NCBI RefSeq assembly: GCF_000613185.1
Contig: NZ_CCBB010000003.1
Coordinates: forward strand, 868,001 to 932,000
Length of the DNA stretch: 64,000 nucleotides
Reading direction: 5' to 3'
Source: Mycolicibacterium cosmeticum
GTDB lineage: Bacteria > Actinomycetota > Actinomycetes > Mycobacteriales > Mycobacteriaceae
Made by a program: the position numbers and the translations under genes. The notes beneath the pieces are model-generated. The model had not been told where the DNA came from. It was given only the letters and a program-made list of their open reading frames with translations, and did not search any database. Positions 1 through 9,327 of the stretch are shown here, piece by piece. The first letter of the stretch is position 1; each line of letters begins with the position of its first letter.

Positions 1-523
1 CCTTGCCGGGAGGCTCCCGGTGGCGTTGCCGCGCGGGACCGTGGCCGTGCTCACCGGGGCTCGGTCGCTCCCGTTGAGCATGGTGGCCGCGGTGACGGCG
101 GCCGGCGGGCATGCCGCGATCGTCGGGCAGCCCCGGGCCTGCCTGCTGGCCGCGGCCGAGATGGGAGCGGACCTGAGCCGGATCGCGGTGATCCCGGACC
201 CCGGTGCCGATCCGGTCGAGGTGGCCGCGGTCCTGCTGGACGGTCTGGATCTGGTGGTTCTCGACCTGGCCGGCCGGGTGGTTCCGGGCGCCCGGGCCCG
301 TGCGGTGACGGCGCGGGCCCGGCAGAAGGGGTGCACGCTGTTGGTCACCGGCGGGGACTGGCCTGGGGCGCAGGCCCGGCTGGATGCCACCGTCAGTGGA
401 TATGAGGTGATCGGCGCGGGTGCTGCCGGACCGGTGCCCGGGTGTGGGCGGCTCGGCCGGGTGCGGCTGGTGACCCGCAGTCGCGGCCGGATCCCCGGTC
501 TGGCGCGCGCCGTGGGTGGCTAG
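1..523 (+). CDS. imuA': ImuA' mutasome accessory protein, 3' part only
   Basis: The frame is open from the first bases of the window, so the gene begins upstream and only about 173 C-terminal residues are visible; the GTG at 20 is an internal codon rather than a convincing start. The visible part is Ala/Gly/Val-rich with beta-strand runs such as [11 protein letters not shown] that fit the core of a RecA-like fold. Identification rests mostly on context: it overlaps imuB by a few bases, as Rv3395c precedes Rv3394c in M. tuberculosis, and dnaE2 lies 11 kb away. In that family ImuA' acts with ImuB and DnaE2 in SOS-induced error-prone lesion bypass. Any SOS box for this operon would lie outside the window. 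Confidence 0.8.
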   Translation, partial: LAGRLPVALPRGTVAVLTGARSLPLSMVAAVTAAGGHAAIVGQPRACLLAAAEMGADLSRIAVIPDPGADPVEVAAVLLDGLDLVVLDLAGRVVPGARARAVTARARQKGCTLLVTGGDWPGAQARLDATVSGYEVIGAGAAGPVPGCGRLGRVRLVTRSRGRIPGLARAVGG

Positions 524-2099
524 CGTGTCCCGGGTTCTCGCGCTCTGGTGCATGGATTGGCCCGCGGTGGCCGCGGCCTCGGCCGCCGGTCTGGCGGCCA
601 CCGATCCGGTCGCGGTGACGTTGGCCAACCGGGTCATCGCGTGTTCGGCATCGGCGCGGGCCGTCGGGGTACGGCGCGGTCTGCGCCGGCGCGAGGCCCA
701 GGCCCGGTGCCCGCAGTTGCACGTCAGTACCGCCGACCCGGCACGCGACGCCCGGCATTTCGAGGGGGTGACGGCGGCGGTCGACGAGGTGGTGCCCCGC
801 GCGGAGGTGCTGCGGCCCGGCCTGCTGGTCATGCCGGTGCGGGGAGCGGCCCGCTATTTCGGATCCGAGCATGCCGCGGCGGAACGGTTGGTCGACGCGG
901 TCGCCGCGGCCGGGGCCGAATGCCAGACCGGGATCGCCGACCGATTGGCCACGGCGGTGTTCGCGGCGCGGGCCGGCCGGATCGTCGAACCGGGAGAGGA
1001 TGCCCGATTCCTGGCCGATCTGTCCATCCGGGAATTGGCCACCGAACCGAGCCTGGCGTCACCCGGCCGGGACGAGCTCGCGGACCTGTTGTGGCGCATG
1101 GGGATCCGGAGCATCGGTCAGTTCGCCGAACTGTCCCGCACCGATGTGGCGTCCCGGTTCGGCGCGGATGCGATCGCCGCGCACCGATTCGCCTGCGGTG
1201 AGCCGTCCCGCGGGCCGTCGGGGCGCGAACCGGAACGTGACCTCGATGCCGTGATGCACTGTGATCCGCCGATCGACCGGGTGGACGCGGCGGCTTTCGC
1301 CGGCCGGTCGCTGGCCGGTGAGCTGCACCGCAGCCTGGAGTCGGCCGGTGTGGGTTGCACCCGGCTGGCCATTCAAGCGGTCACCGCCAACGGTGAGGAG
1401 CTGCAACGGGTTTGGCGGTGCGCCGAACCGCTGACCGAGGATGCCACCGCCGATCGGGTGCGCTGGCAGCTCGACGGCTGGCTCACTCGCCGTGGTCTCG
1501 GCCACGCTGGTCCAACGGCTCCCATCACCATGCTGCGGCTGCATCCGGTCGAGGTGGTGTCGGCGGGTGCACTGCAGTTGCCGCTGTGGGGATCCTCGGG
1601 TGACGACGACCGCCTGCGGGCCCGGCGCGCGCTGGTGCGGGTGCAGGGCCTGCTGGGGCCGGAAGCGGTGCAGGTGCCGGTGCTCAGCGGTGGGCGCGGG
1701 CCGGCCGAGCGCATCACGTTCACGGCGCTGGGTGACGAACCGGTGCCCGCGGCCGACCCGGACCAGCCGTGGCCGGGACAATTGCCCGAGCCCGCGCCTG
1801 CGGTCCTGCTCGACGATCCGGTGGAACTTCTTGACGCCGAGGGTAATCCGGTACGGGTGACGGCTCGCGGACTGTTCTCCACCGACCCGGCCCAGCTGAG
1901 ATCACCGGAACATTCCGCGGCGTTGCAGTGGTGGGCCGGGCCGTGGCCGGTCGACGAACGGTGGTGGGATCCGGGATCGGCGCGGGCCGGCCGCACCGCG
2001 CGGGCGCAGGTGCTGCTCGGCGGCCGAGCCGACCCGGGGCCGGCCATGCTGCTGTGTTACCGGCAGCGCCGCTGGTATGTGGAGGGGATCTACGAATAG
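516..2099 (+). CDS. imuB: ImuB, inactive Y-family polymerase-like mutasome hub
   Basis: A 527-residue protein with a Y-family polymerase fold. It carries the beta-clamp binding motif QLPLWG at residues 354-359, the same motif known in M. tuberculosis ImuB. The usual SIDE-type catalytic motif of active Y-family enzymes is absent: the corresponding stretch (about 100-117) reads [15 protein letters not shown], consistent with a non-catalytic scaffold. The family role is to bring DnaE2 and ImuA' to the sliding clamp during SOS mutagenesis. It overlaps the end of imuA' (stop at 521-523), so the two are co-transcribed and probably translationally coupled. Start is the GTG at 516 or the GTG at 525 ([12 protein letters not shown]); the latter fits the family N-terminus slightly better. 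Confidence 0.93.
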   Translation: MASVSRVLALWCMDWPAVAAASAAGLAATDPVAVTLANRVIACSASARAVGVRRGLRRREAQARCPQLHVSTADPARDARHFEGVTAAVDEVVPRAEVLRPGLLVMPVRGAARYFGSEHAAAERLVDAVAAAGAECQTGIADRLATAVFAARAGRIVEPGEDARFLADLSIRELATEPSLASPGRDELADLLWRMGIRSIGQFAELSRTDVASRFGADAIAAHRFACGEPSRGPSGREPERDLDAVMHCDPPIDRVDAAAFAGRSLAGELHRSLESAGVGCTRLAIQAVTANGEELQRVWRCAEPLTEDATADRVRWQLDGWLTRRGLGHAGPTAPITMLRLHPVEVVSAGALQLPLWGSSGDDDRLRARRALVRVQGLLGPEAVQVPVLSGGRGPAERITFTALGDEPVPAADPDQPWPGQLPEPAPAVLLDDPVELLDAEGNPVRVTARGLFSTDPAQLRSPEHSAALQWWAGPWPVDERWWDPGSARAGRTARAQVLLGGRADPGPAMLLCYRQRRWYVEGIYE

Positions 2100-2117
2100 T
2101 GCTGCCGCGCAGCGGCT

Positions 2118-3176
2118 TCAGGCGAGTCGCTGCGCAAACGGGCCCACCCGCGCGATGAACCGGTCGAAGAAGGCGGCCGGATCGACCTCCACCCCGACGT
2201 GCGCATTGAGGTCGCGCCCCCACCGGCCGTTCCAGTCGGCCACCGTCATGGCACGGGTCAGGGTGCCGGTCAGCTCGACGTCGACGGTGGCCTGCCGGCA
2301 GCGCACCAGGTCCGGGTCCAGGGCCACTGCCGCGGCCAGCGGGTCGTGCAGATGCGCGAGATAACCCTCGCCCTGGTCGAAATGGAACTCGAAGTAGAAC
2401 CGCATCGCGTCCTCGAGCACCCGGATCAACGGATTCGCCGCCGTGGACCGGGTACCGCGATCGTCGAGCACGCTCATCTGCGCCGACGGCGCCCCCGCCG
2501 CGGCCGCGAGCCGGGCCAGGATGGACGGTGTCATCACCGCGTTCTCGGTCAGGTTGAGGCCCAGGATGATCGGCAGGTGGGTCGGTTTGTGCAGACCCCA
2601 CGCCGCACCCCAGACCGCGAACACCTCGGCCGCCGCCTCCGGATCGACACTGATGTTCCACTCCGCGACGGCCGTGGTGTTGCCGCGATAGTCGAACGCC
2701 CCGCCCATGATCACCAGCCGGCGCAACAGCCGCGGCAACGCCGGTTCCTTGCGCAGCGCCAGCGCCAGATTGGTCAGTGGTCCGGTGACCAACCCGATCA
2801 GCTCACCGGGATACGCATGGGCGGCGCCCACCCAGGCTTCGGCGGCGTCGTAGGGCGCCGGCGCCTGATCGCCGGCCGGTAACCGGGCATAGCCCAAACC
2901 CTCTGGGCCATGGGTGTCCTCGGCCGTGCGCAACGGGATGCTCAGGGGGTTCTCGGCACCCTTGGACACCTCGACACCGGTGATGCCGCACAACGTCAGC
3001 AGGCCCAGATTGTTGACGCACACCCGATCCACCGGCACATTGCCCGCCGTCGACGCGATGCCCACCACCTCGGCGTCGGCACTGGCGAACAGGTACGCCA
3101 GGGCCATCGCATCATCGACACCGGTGTCCACGTCGGCGAACACCGGCTGCCTCGTTGTGCCCGTCACGTCGCCCAC
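2118..3176 (-). CDS. iunH: Inosine-uridine preferring nucleoside hydrolase
   Basis: A 352-residue protein of the nucleoside N-ribohydrolase family, which cleaves the N-glycosidic bond of ribonucleosides to release ribose and base for salvage. The N-terminal motif DVDTGVDDAMAL (about residues 15-26) is the Asp-rich calcium and ribose binding motif of the family. M. tuberculosis has the same gene (Rv3393) beside imuB. It is convergent with imuB (18 bases between stops) and follows acrA1 by 15 bases on the same strand, so it may be the second gene of an acrA1-iunH unit. The chosen start is GTG; a second in-frame GTG four codons on is possible. Confidence 0.9.
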   Translation of the reverse strand: MGDVTGTTRQPVFADVDTGVDDAMALAYLFASADAEVVGIASTAGNVPVDRVCVNNLGLLTLCGITGVEVSKGAENPLSIPLRTAEDTHGPEGLGYARLPAGDQAPAPYDAAEAWVGAAHAYPGELIGLVTGPLTNLALALRKEPALPRLLRRLVIMGGAFDYRGNTTAVAEWNISVDPEAAAEVFAVWGAAWGLHKPTHLPIILGLNLTENAVMTPSILARLAAAAGAPSAQMSVLDDRGTRSTAANPLIRVLEDAMRFYFEFHFDQGEGYLAHLHDPLAAAVALDPDLVRCRQATVDVELTGTLTRAMTVADWNGRWGRDLNAHVGVEVDPAAFFDRFIARVGPFAQRLA

Positions 3177-3191
3177 CCTAGGACCCGGCCG

Positions 3192-5213
3192 TTACCAGTG
3201 CACCCCCGGTATCAGCCGGACGGCCCGCTTGACCGGCCGCGGCACCCGCGCGGTGCGGGTGGCGCGGACGGCACGCTTGGGATGACGCGTCGCTTGCGGC
3301 GCTGCGTCGACGCGCGGTGCCATGGGTTCGGCCGGCGCCTCGCCTCTGGCGGCCGCGGAGTCGGGATAACCGAGATAGATCTGATGCAGCACCCGCCGGG
3401 ACAGCCGCGGCGTGAAGTAGGTCCCGAGATCGGCCAGCGTGCCGACCGGGGTGTCGATCCGGGCCGGCTTCTCGATCAGGCCGCGCACCACCATGGCGGC
3501 GGCATGCTCGGCGGTAATCGGCGGCATCGGGTTCAGCCGCTTGGACGGCGCGATCATCGGTGTGCTCACCAGCGGCATGTGGATGTTGGTGAAGGTGATG
3601 TGATCCGAGAGCGTCTCGGTGCCGACCACCTCGGCGAAGGCGTCCAAGGCGGCCTTGCTCGGCAGGTAGGCGCTGTACTTCGGGCTGTTGGCCTGTACAC
3701 CCGCGCTCGACACGTTGACCACATGCCCGAAACGCCTTTCCCGCCAATGCGGTAGCAGCGCCAGCACCATGCGGACCGCACCGAAGTAGTTGACGGCCAT
3801 CACCCGCTCGTAATCGTGCAGACGGTCCGTGGAGGCCGCCACCGACCGGCGGATGGACCGGCCGGCGTTGTTCACCAAATAGTCCACGTGCCCGAACCGG
3901 CCGAGGATGTCCTTGACGGTGTGCTCCACCGACGCCGAATCGGTGACGTCACAGGTGAAGGCGTGGGCCTGGCCGCCGGCAGCGCGGATCTCGTCGATCA
4001 GCTCGTCGAGCGCATCGGCGTTGCGCGCCAGGGCGAAAACCGTCGCCCCGCGTTGCGCGACGGCGATCGCGGAAGCCCGGCCGATACCACTGGAGGCCCC
4101 GGTGATGATGACGTGCCGCCCGACCAGCGGCCCGTCCGGGTCGTCCCGGCGGGCCCGGTCCGGGTCCAGGTGTTGCGCCCAGTAACGCCACAGCTTCGGT
4201 GCGTACGACGCGAACTCGGGCACCTCGATTCCGGTGCCGCGCAGCGCTTCTGCCGTGCGCTCGGCGGTGAAGGTGGGGGCCAGGTCTACGACGTCGAGGA
4301 TCTCGGCCGGGATCCCGAGCTGGACGGCCGCCATGTTGCGCAGGATCTTGGCCCGGCCGGTCGCTTTGAGCACCGGCGTCACCGTCGCGGTGGGCAGTGC
4401 ACCGCGCAGCGGCGGCAGACCCGCCTCCCTCGCCACCCCGCGGTAGATGCCGCGCAGGCCGATGGGTTTGGGTGCGGTCAGGTGGAACGTCTGGCCGTCG
4501 CGGTCGGGGCTGTGCATCAGGTGGACGACGGCCTCGACGACGAAGTCCACCGGCACGATGTTGGTGCGACCGGTGTCCGGCAGCAGCATCGGGGTGAAAC
4601 TGGGCAGCGCTGCCAACTTCGCGAGCAGTCCGAAGAAGTAGTACGGACCGTCGACCTTGTCCATCTCACCGGTCCGGGAGTCGCCGACGACCACCGCGGG
4701 CCGATAGACCCGGTAGCGCACCCCGCCGGCCCGGACCAGTTGTTCGGCCTCGAACTTGGTCTGGTGATACGGCGTCGGCAGGTCCTGGGCGACGTCGAAA
4801 TCGTCCTCGGTGTAGACGCCCGGATAGCTGCCGGCGACCGCGATCGAGGACACGTGTTCCAAGGTGGCGTCCAAGCGCCGGGTCAGCTCGATGACGGCGG
4901 CGGTGCCCTCCACATTGGCGGCCCGCTGCTGCGCGGCGGGCGCGGTGATGTCATAGATCGCCGCGCAGTGCACCACGTGGTCGACGGTCCCCAGTTCGGC
5001 GAGCGCGTCGTCGGCGAGCCCCAAGCCGGGCGCGGCCAGGTCTCCCACCAGTGGTTTGACCCGCGGACCCCAGGACTGGGCGAGTTGCTCGAAGCGGCCG
5101 AGCGACCCCCGCCGCACCAGCACCCAGACCTGCGCCGCGTCGTCGCGCTGCAGCAGTCGGGACACGATACGGCGGCCGATAAACCCGGTACCGCCGGTAA
5201 CGACATAATTCAT
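3192..5213 (-). CDS. acrA1: Two-domain fatty acyl-CoA reductase (Rv3391/AcrA1-like)
   Basis: A 673-residue fusion of two Rossmann domains. The N-terminal half is an extended short-chain dehydrogenase/NAD-epimerase type domain with GGTGFIG at residues 7-13 and YHQTK (Y149, K153). The C-terminal half is a classical SDR with TGASSGIG at 371-378, S502 and Y516-x3-K520. This architecture matches Rv3391 and bacterial enzymes that reduce fatty acyl-CoA to aldehyde and alcohol for wax esters; an Arg-rich tail follows. It starts at ATG 5213 and is followed closely by iunH. The substrate cannot be read from sequence, so the acyl-CoA assignment is by family. Confidence 0.87.
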   Translation of the reverse strand: MNYVVTGGTGFIGRRIVSRLLQRDDAAQVWVLVRRGSLGRFEQLAQSWGPRVKPLVGDLAAPGLGLADDALAELGTVDHVVHCAAIYDITAPAAQQRAANVEGTAAVIELTRRLDATLEHVSSIAVAGSYPGVYTEDDFDVAQDLPTPYHQTKFEAEQLVRAGGVRYRVYRPAVVVGDSRTGEMDKVDGPYYFFGLLAKLAALPSFTPMLLPDTGRTNIVPVDFVVEAVVHLMHSPDRDGQTFHLTAPKPIGLRGIYRGVAREAGLPPLRGALPTATVTPVLKATGRAKILRNMAAVQLGIPAEILDVVDLAPTFTAERTAEALRGTGIEVPEFASYAPKLWRYWAQHLDPDRARRDDPDGPLVGRHVIITGASSGIGRASAIAVAQRGATVFALARNADALDELIDEIRAAGGQAHAFTCDVTDSASVEHTVKDILGRFGHVDYLVNNAGRSIRRSVAASTDRLHDYERVMAVNYFGAVRMVLALLPHWRERRFGHVVNVSSAGVQANSPKYSAYLPSKAALDAFAEVVGTETLSDHITFTNIHMPLVSTPMIAPSKRLNPMPPITAEHAAAMVVRGLIEKPARIDTPVGTLADLGTYFTPRLSRRVLHQIYLGYPDSAAARGEAPAEPMAPRVDAAPQATRHPKRAVRATRTARVPRPVKRAVRLIPGVHW

Positions 5214-5357
5214 GCGGTCATGGTCGTCCTCGAGGCGCCGCGCGTCAACCGTGGGTTCTCGGGACCCGTGTCATCGCCTCGCGATGAACGGCGCATCGAT
5301 GTCATGGATGCGCCTGCGTCAACGGAACAAACCCGGGCGTCGACGCCGGCGACGGCG

Positions 5358-5729
5358 TCAGTGATCGGGGCCGACGACTGTGGCGCCGTTGGCCAACTGA
5401 TGCACGAACCGCGGGCAATACGACTGCGCGGCAAGGACCGTGATGACGACTCCGGTCTGTTGGTCGATGCCTGAGTTGGCGGCGGCCAGGTGCCGGCTGA
5501 TGTCGCTGGGCTCCATCCCGCCGGCCAGGGCGTCGCAGACATGATGCGCGACCGCGGTCGCCGACTGCGAATTTCCGAAGCCGATGCCCTGCTGGGCGAG
5601 AGCGGCGAGGAACTGATCGTCTGCCGGCGCCGCAGTGGCCGCTCCTGCCGCGAGGACTGCGGCCACGCCGAGCGTCCCTGCGGTGAGGGCAGCGCGAGCG
5701 GCGGTCTTGCTGATTCGCGTGGTGGTCAT
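5358..5729 (-). CDS. Secreted DUF732-family protein
   Basis: A 123-residue protein with a signal peptide: charged start MTTTRISKTAAR, an Ala/Leu/Val hydrophobic core and a likely AxA cleavage near residue 33 (ATAAPADD). The mature part has the DUF732 pattern: FLAALAQQGIGF near the N-terminus, one central Cys (HHVCDAL) and a second near the end (AQSYCPRF), which could form one disulphide. Proteins of this family are small, exported and very common in mycobacteria; their function is unknown. It is divergently oriented to the lipoprotein genes that follow and separated from acrA1 by about 140 bases in which I see no gene. Confidence 0.85.
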   Translation of the reverse strand: MTTTRISKTAARAALTAGTLGVAAVLAAGAATAAPADDQFLAALAQQGIGFGNSQSATAVAHHVCDALAGGMEPSDISRHLAAANSGIDQQTGVVITVLAAQSYCPRFVHQLANGATVVGPDH

Positions 5730-5967
5730 CTGCGGTGAGCTCTTTTCCGTGAGTGGGGATCGGGAATGCGCTCAGCATTCGGGGCCGTGCTTGGCGAATT
5801 CTCAACGGATCCTCGGCATCGACCCCCGGTGGCGGTGTCCAAGGATCCGCCAAGGCGATCACCGCAATCTGGGCGCCGACATGTTCGACCAACGAGGGAC
5901 AACCATGGACGTTTCGGTTCCGGAGCCGACGGTGGACGGCGCAGATCGCCGCGATGGCGGCAAGCTG

Positions 5968-6870
5968 ATGAGGAGCGTCATGGCAACGCTTGTGGTGTTC
6001 GCGGCCGGCCTCACCGGATGCGGTCACGCCTCCGCCCCCGCAGCGGAGCCACCGCCGGCGGCGCCCATCCAGTCGGTGCTGCCCTTCACCGGTCTGAACG
6101 GACCCTACGACGTCGCCGTCGACGCCGCGGGCAACGTGTTCGTCACCGATATCGAAGAGGGCAGAAACGGATCCAATCGGGTGATCGAGTTGCCCGCCGG
6201 CTCCGACACCCAACGGGTGCTGCCGTTCACCCGCGCCACCGTGATGACTGATGCCGGCGGGCAGGTGTGGGTCATCGACGGCGGACACCGTGACAGCCGT
6301 CTGGTGAAACTCGCGCACGACGGTGAGCAGCAGACCGTGCTGCCGGTGCCCGAGCTGGGTCGCGCTTACCGCGGTGTGATTCAGGCCGTGGACGGCGCAG
6401 GCACGCTTTACGGCCTCATCGGCGGGGGACAGGACTCAGGCGGCGGATGCTGTCTGCCCGTTCAGGTGGCCGAGCAAGCGCCGGGATCACGCAGCCCCGA
6501 GGCCTTGCCGTTTCAGCACATGAACATCGTCGCGGGGATGACCGTCGACGGCGCGGGCAACCTGTACGTCGGAGACGGCAATGGCAAGCGCGTCCTGAGA
6601 TTGGCGCCGGGGGCCGGCAGTCCGACGGAGCTGTCCTTCCACGCGCTGCACAGCCTGATCAACATCGCTGTCGACGCGAAGGGCGCGGTGTATGTGGTTG
6701 ACGGACAACAGAATCAAATCCTGAAACTCAATCCCGGATCGGGCACGCCCACGGTGTTGCCGTTCACCGGGCTCAACCGCCCCGTCGGCGTGGCCGTGGA
6801 CGCAACGGGCGCGGTGTACGTCGCCGACGACGGTAACCGCCGCATCGTCAAACTCCAGGGCCTCCGATGA
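5968..6870 (+). CDS. NHL-repeat beta-propeller lipoprotein, PknD-sensor-like
   Basis: About 300 residues. A short signal peptide ends in the lipobox LTGC (Cys18 from the start used), so the protein should be anchored on the outside of the membrane. The rest is built from NHL repeats of the form VLPFTGLN-P-GVAVDAAGNVYVTD, seen at the start, middle and end, consistent with a six-bladed propeller. The repeats closely resemble the extracellular sensor domain of the mycobacterial Ser/Thr kinase PknD, but here there is no kinase or transmembrane domain. Alternative starts are ATG 5905 (behind GAGGGA), 5881 and 5980 (behind AGGAG); 5968 gives a positively charged n-region. It ends in an ATGA overlap with the next lipoprotein gene, so the two are coupled. 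Confidence 0.82.
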   Translation: MRSVMATLVVFAAGLTGCGHASAPAAEPPPAAPIQSVLPFTGLNGPYDVAVDAAGNVFVTDIEEGRNGSNRVIELPAGSDTQRVLPFTRATVMTDAGGQVWVIDGGHRDSRLVKLAHDGEQQTVLPVPELGRAYRGVIQAVDGAGTLYGLIGGGQDSGGGCCLPVQVAEQAPGSRSPEALPFQHMNIVAGMTVDGAGNLYVGDGNGKRVLRLAPGAGSPTELSFHALHSLINIAVDAKGAVYVVDGQQNQILKLNPGSGTPTVLPFTGLNRPVGVAVDATGAVYVADDGNRRIVKLQGLR

Positions 6871-7364
6871 CCAAACGAAAACTGTTGACCGTGCTCATCT
6901 GTGCCGCCGGCGTCACCGGGTTCACTGCGTGTCATTCACCGACGGCTCCGGCAACCGCGGCACCGACACGGCAGCCGTGTGACCTGCTGACCCCGGCCAT
7001 TGCCGAGAAATACGTGGGTGCAGACGCCCGACGTCAGCTCGCCTACGACGCCCGCCCGCCGGTGCCCGTCGCCGACAACGCGTGCTACTACACGGGCGCG
7101 ACCCGAGAGATCGAAGTGGTGATCTACCCGCGACCGACCGACCCCACCGCCCCCGTCAACCATTTCAACGTGATCAACCCCGACAACCGCGTCGAGGCCC
7201 TCGCCTTCGAGGCCTATTGGTTCGGGCCGGCCGAGAGCATCGTGGCGGTAAAAGACGGACTGCTGATCGCGGTGAAGGTGGCCGGCATCAAGGGCGGCTG
7301 GACCGATCAGGACCGCGCGGACGACATCGACCTGGCCAATCTGGTCTTCCCGCGCGTCGGCTGA
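6867..7364 (+). CDS. Small lipoprotein, DUF3558-like
   Basis: A 165-residue protein with a basic n-region (MTKRK), hydrophobic core and lipobox FTAC (Cys22). The mature part begins with CDLLTPAIAEKYVG and has a second Cys in NACYYTG, a pattern seen in DUF3558-type mycobacterial lipoproteins, where the first motif is often PCDLL. The assignment to that family is tentative. Its start codon overlaps the stop of the NHL lipoprotein by four bases, so both proteins are likely made together and may act together outside the membrane. No catalytic residues are recognisable. Confidence 0.75.
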   Translation: MTKRKLLTVLICAAGVTGFTACHSPTAPATAAPTRQPCDLLTPAIAEKYVGADARRQLAYDARPPVPVADNACYYTGATREIEVVIYPRPTDPTAPVNHFNVINPDNRVEALAFEAYWFGPAESIVAVKDGLLIAVKVAGIKGGWTDQDRADDIDLANLVFPRVG

Positions 7365-7496
7365 CGCTCGTGCAGGTCCGTCACCGACGGTCTACCGAGC
7401 TGGGCAGCCGGGCTTGCCGGCGTGAGTGTTCCCCCGCGCCGACCACATCAACTAGCGTCTCGACCGGAGGTCGTCACACCAGCAAGGGAGCCCCGT

Positions 7497-8366
7497 ATGC
7501 CGATCGATCCGGGCGCCGTCGGCGCCAAGACCGAACCCCAGGACTTCACCTGGACCGACCGCGAGACGCTGCTGTACGCGCTCGGCGTGGGTGCCGGCGT
7601 CGACGATCTGGCGTTCACCACCGAGAACAGCCACGACATCGACCAGCAGGTGCTGCCCACGTTCGCCGTGATCGCCTGCTCGCCGTTCGCGGCCGCCCTG
7701 CTGATCGGCACCTTCAACTTCGGCATGCTGTTGCACGGCTCGCAGGAGATCCGGTTGCACCAGCCGCTGGCACCGGCCGGCCGGTTGCGGGTGCACTCCG
7801 AGGTCGCCGACATCCAGGACAAGGGTGAAGGCAAGAACGCCGTGGTGATGCTCAAGGGCTACGGCGCCGACCCGGACAGCGGCGCGGTCGTGGTGGAAAC
7901 ACTGACCACCGTGGTGATCCGCGGCGAGGGCGGCTTCGGTGGGCAGCCCGGCCAGCGCCCACCCGCCCCCGAGTTTCCCGACCGCGCCCCCGACGCCACG
8001 GTGGCGCTGCCGACCCGCGAGGACCAAGCGCTGCTGTACCGGCTGTCCGGCGATCGCAACCCGTTGCACAGCGACCCGTGGTTCGCGCAGACGCTGGCCG
8101 GGTTCCCCAAGCCGATCCTGCACGGGTTGTGCTCCTATGGGGTCGCGGGCCGCGCGCTGGTGGCCGAACTCGGCGGCGGTGACGCGACCAAGGTTCATGC
8201 CGTCGCCGCGCGGTTCAGCTCCCCGGTGTTTCCCGGCGAGACGTTGACGACCGCCATCTGGCGTACCGGTCAGGGGCGCGCGGTGTTTCGCACCGAGGCG
8301 GCCGCACCGGACGGTTCGGGCGCACGGGTGGTCCTCGACGACGGGGCCGCGGAATTCTCCGCCTGA
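7497..8366 (+). CDS. htdY: MaoC-type (R)-3-hydroxyacyl-CoA dehydratase, HtdY-like
   Basis: A 289-residue double hot-dog protein. The C-terminal half holds the hydratase-2 motif YRLSGDRNPLHSDP with its catalytic Asp and His; the N-terminal half lacks it, as in other two-domain MaoC enzymes. Length and sequence match Rv3389c (HtdY, 290 residues), which hydrates trans-2-enoyl-CoA to (R)-3-hydroxyacyl-CoA. The ATG at 7497 is preferred because AAGGGAG lies about eight bases upstream and the length then fits the family; the frame extends further upstream to 7422. It stands alone between the lipoproteins and a universal stress gene. Confidence 0.87.
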   Translation: MPIDPGAVGAKTEPQDFTWTDRETLLYALGVGAGVDDLAFTTENSHDIDQQVLPTFAVIACSPFAAALLIGTFNFGMLLHGSQEIRLHQPLAPAGRLRVHSEVADIQDKGEGKNAVVMLKGYGADPDSGAVVVETLTTVVIRGEGGFGGQPGQRPPAPEFPDRAPDATVALPTREDQALLYRLSGDRNPLHSDPWFAQTLAGFPKPILHGLCSYGVAGRALVAELGGGDATKVHAVAARFSSPVFPGETLTTAIWRTGQGRAVFRTEAAAPDGSGARVVLDDGAAEFSA

Positions 8367-8422
8367 ACCGGAGAAATCGTGAAGCGCCGGTGTCCGTCCC
8401 GCCGCATTGACAAGATGGCGCA

Positions 8423-9310
8423 ATGAGACTCGTTGTCGGATATCTGGCCACTCCCGGTGGAGCGGATGCTCTGGCGCTCGGCGTCCGGCTGGCCAGGACA
8501 CTGGGCGCCGAGATCGAACTGTGCATCGTGCTGCCGCCGGATCGTCCGTTGCCCACCCTGGTGAACACCGGTGGTTACCAACAGATGCTGGCCGGCCAGG
8601 CCAGGGAATGGCTGGACGACGCCCGGGCCACCGTGCCGGCCGGCGTGGTGGTCACCCCGCACGTGAGTTTCAGCGATTCGTTCGCCGGCGGGCTGATCGG
8701 TGCGGCGGTCCGGCTGGATGCGGCGGGCATCGTGGTGGGCGGCGCCGGCGGCGGGTTGGCCGGCAGTTTCTCCCTGGGCTCGGTGGTCAACGAGTTGCTG
8801 CATTCGGCACCGGTTCCTGTGGCCGTGGCGCCCAGGGGGATTCGGCTCTCCGAGGTGGACCGGGTGCGGGAGGTGACCTGTGCGATAGGGGAGCGCACCG
8901 GGGCCGACCTGTTGCTGGAAACCGCGGTGGCGGCCAGCCGGGCCGCGGGCACCCCGCTGCGGTTGGTGTCGCTGGTGGCGCTGGACCCGGTGTTCGGTGT
9001 GCTGCGCAGCGATCCGGACGCCGTGCGCGAACATGCGCTCACCCATGCCCGGCGGATGCTGGAGGCGGCGAAAGAGTCGTTGCCGCAGGGCTTCCCGGTG
9101 ACGGCGGCGGTGACCGACGGCGCGACGGTAGAGGACGCGGTGAACAAGCTGGCATGGCGTGACGGTGACCTCATCATGGTCGGGTCCAGCCGGCTGGCCG
9201 CCCCGCGCAGGTTGTTCCTCGGATCGACGGCGGCCAAGATCCTGCGCGTCGTCGAGGTGCCGATCGTCGTCGTCCCGCGAAGCCAGGATCGCGAGGAGAA
9301 GCCGCGGTGA
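8423..9310 (+). CDS. Universal stress protein, tandem UspA domains
   Basis: A 295-residue protein with two UspA domains. The first begins MRLVVGYLATPGGADAL and ends around VPVAVAPRG (about 135); the second ends with GSSRLAAPRRLFLGSTAAK followed by VPIVVVP. The G-x2-G-x9-GS/T ATP-binding signature is recognisable in the second domain (GSSRL...LGST) and in weaker form in the first. M. tuberculosis carries several two-domain proteins of this kind, many linked to hypoxia, but nothing near this gene indicates its regulation. It is convergent with the Asp23-like gene (17 bases between stops). Confidence 0.88.
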   Translation: MRLVVGYLATPGGADALALGVRLARTLGAEIELCIVLPPDRPLPTLVNTGGYQQMLAGQAREWLDDARATVPAGVVVTPHVSFSDSFAGGLIGAAVRLDAAGIVVGGAGGGLAGSFSLGSVVNELLHSAPVPVAVAPRGIRLSEVDRVREVTCAIGERTGADLLLETAVAASRAAGTPLRLVSLVALDPVFGVLRSDPDAVREHALTHARRMLEAAKESLPQGFPVTAAVTDGATVEDAVNKLAWRDGDLIMVGSSRLAAPRRLFLGSTAAKILRVVEVPIVVVPRSQDREEKPR

Positions 9311-9327
9311 CCGATCCCGGACCGGGT

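Noticed and set aside
3816..5474. 552-codon plus-strand frame opposite acrA1
   Set aside because: Shadow frame rich in Arg, Gly and Asp; acrA1 has two intact Rossmann domains on the minus strand.
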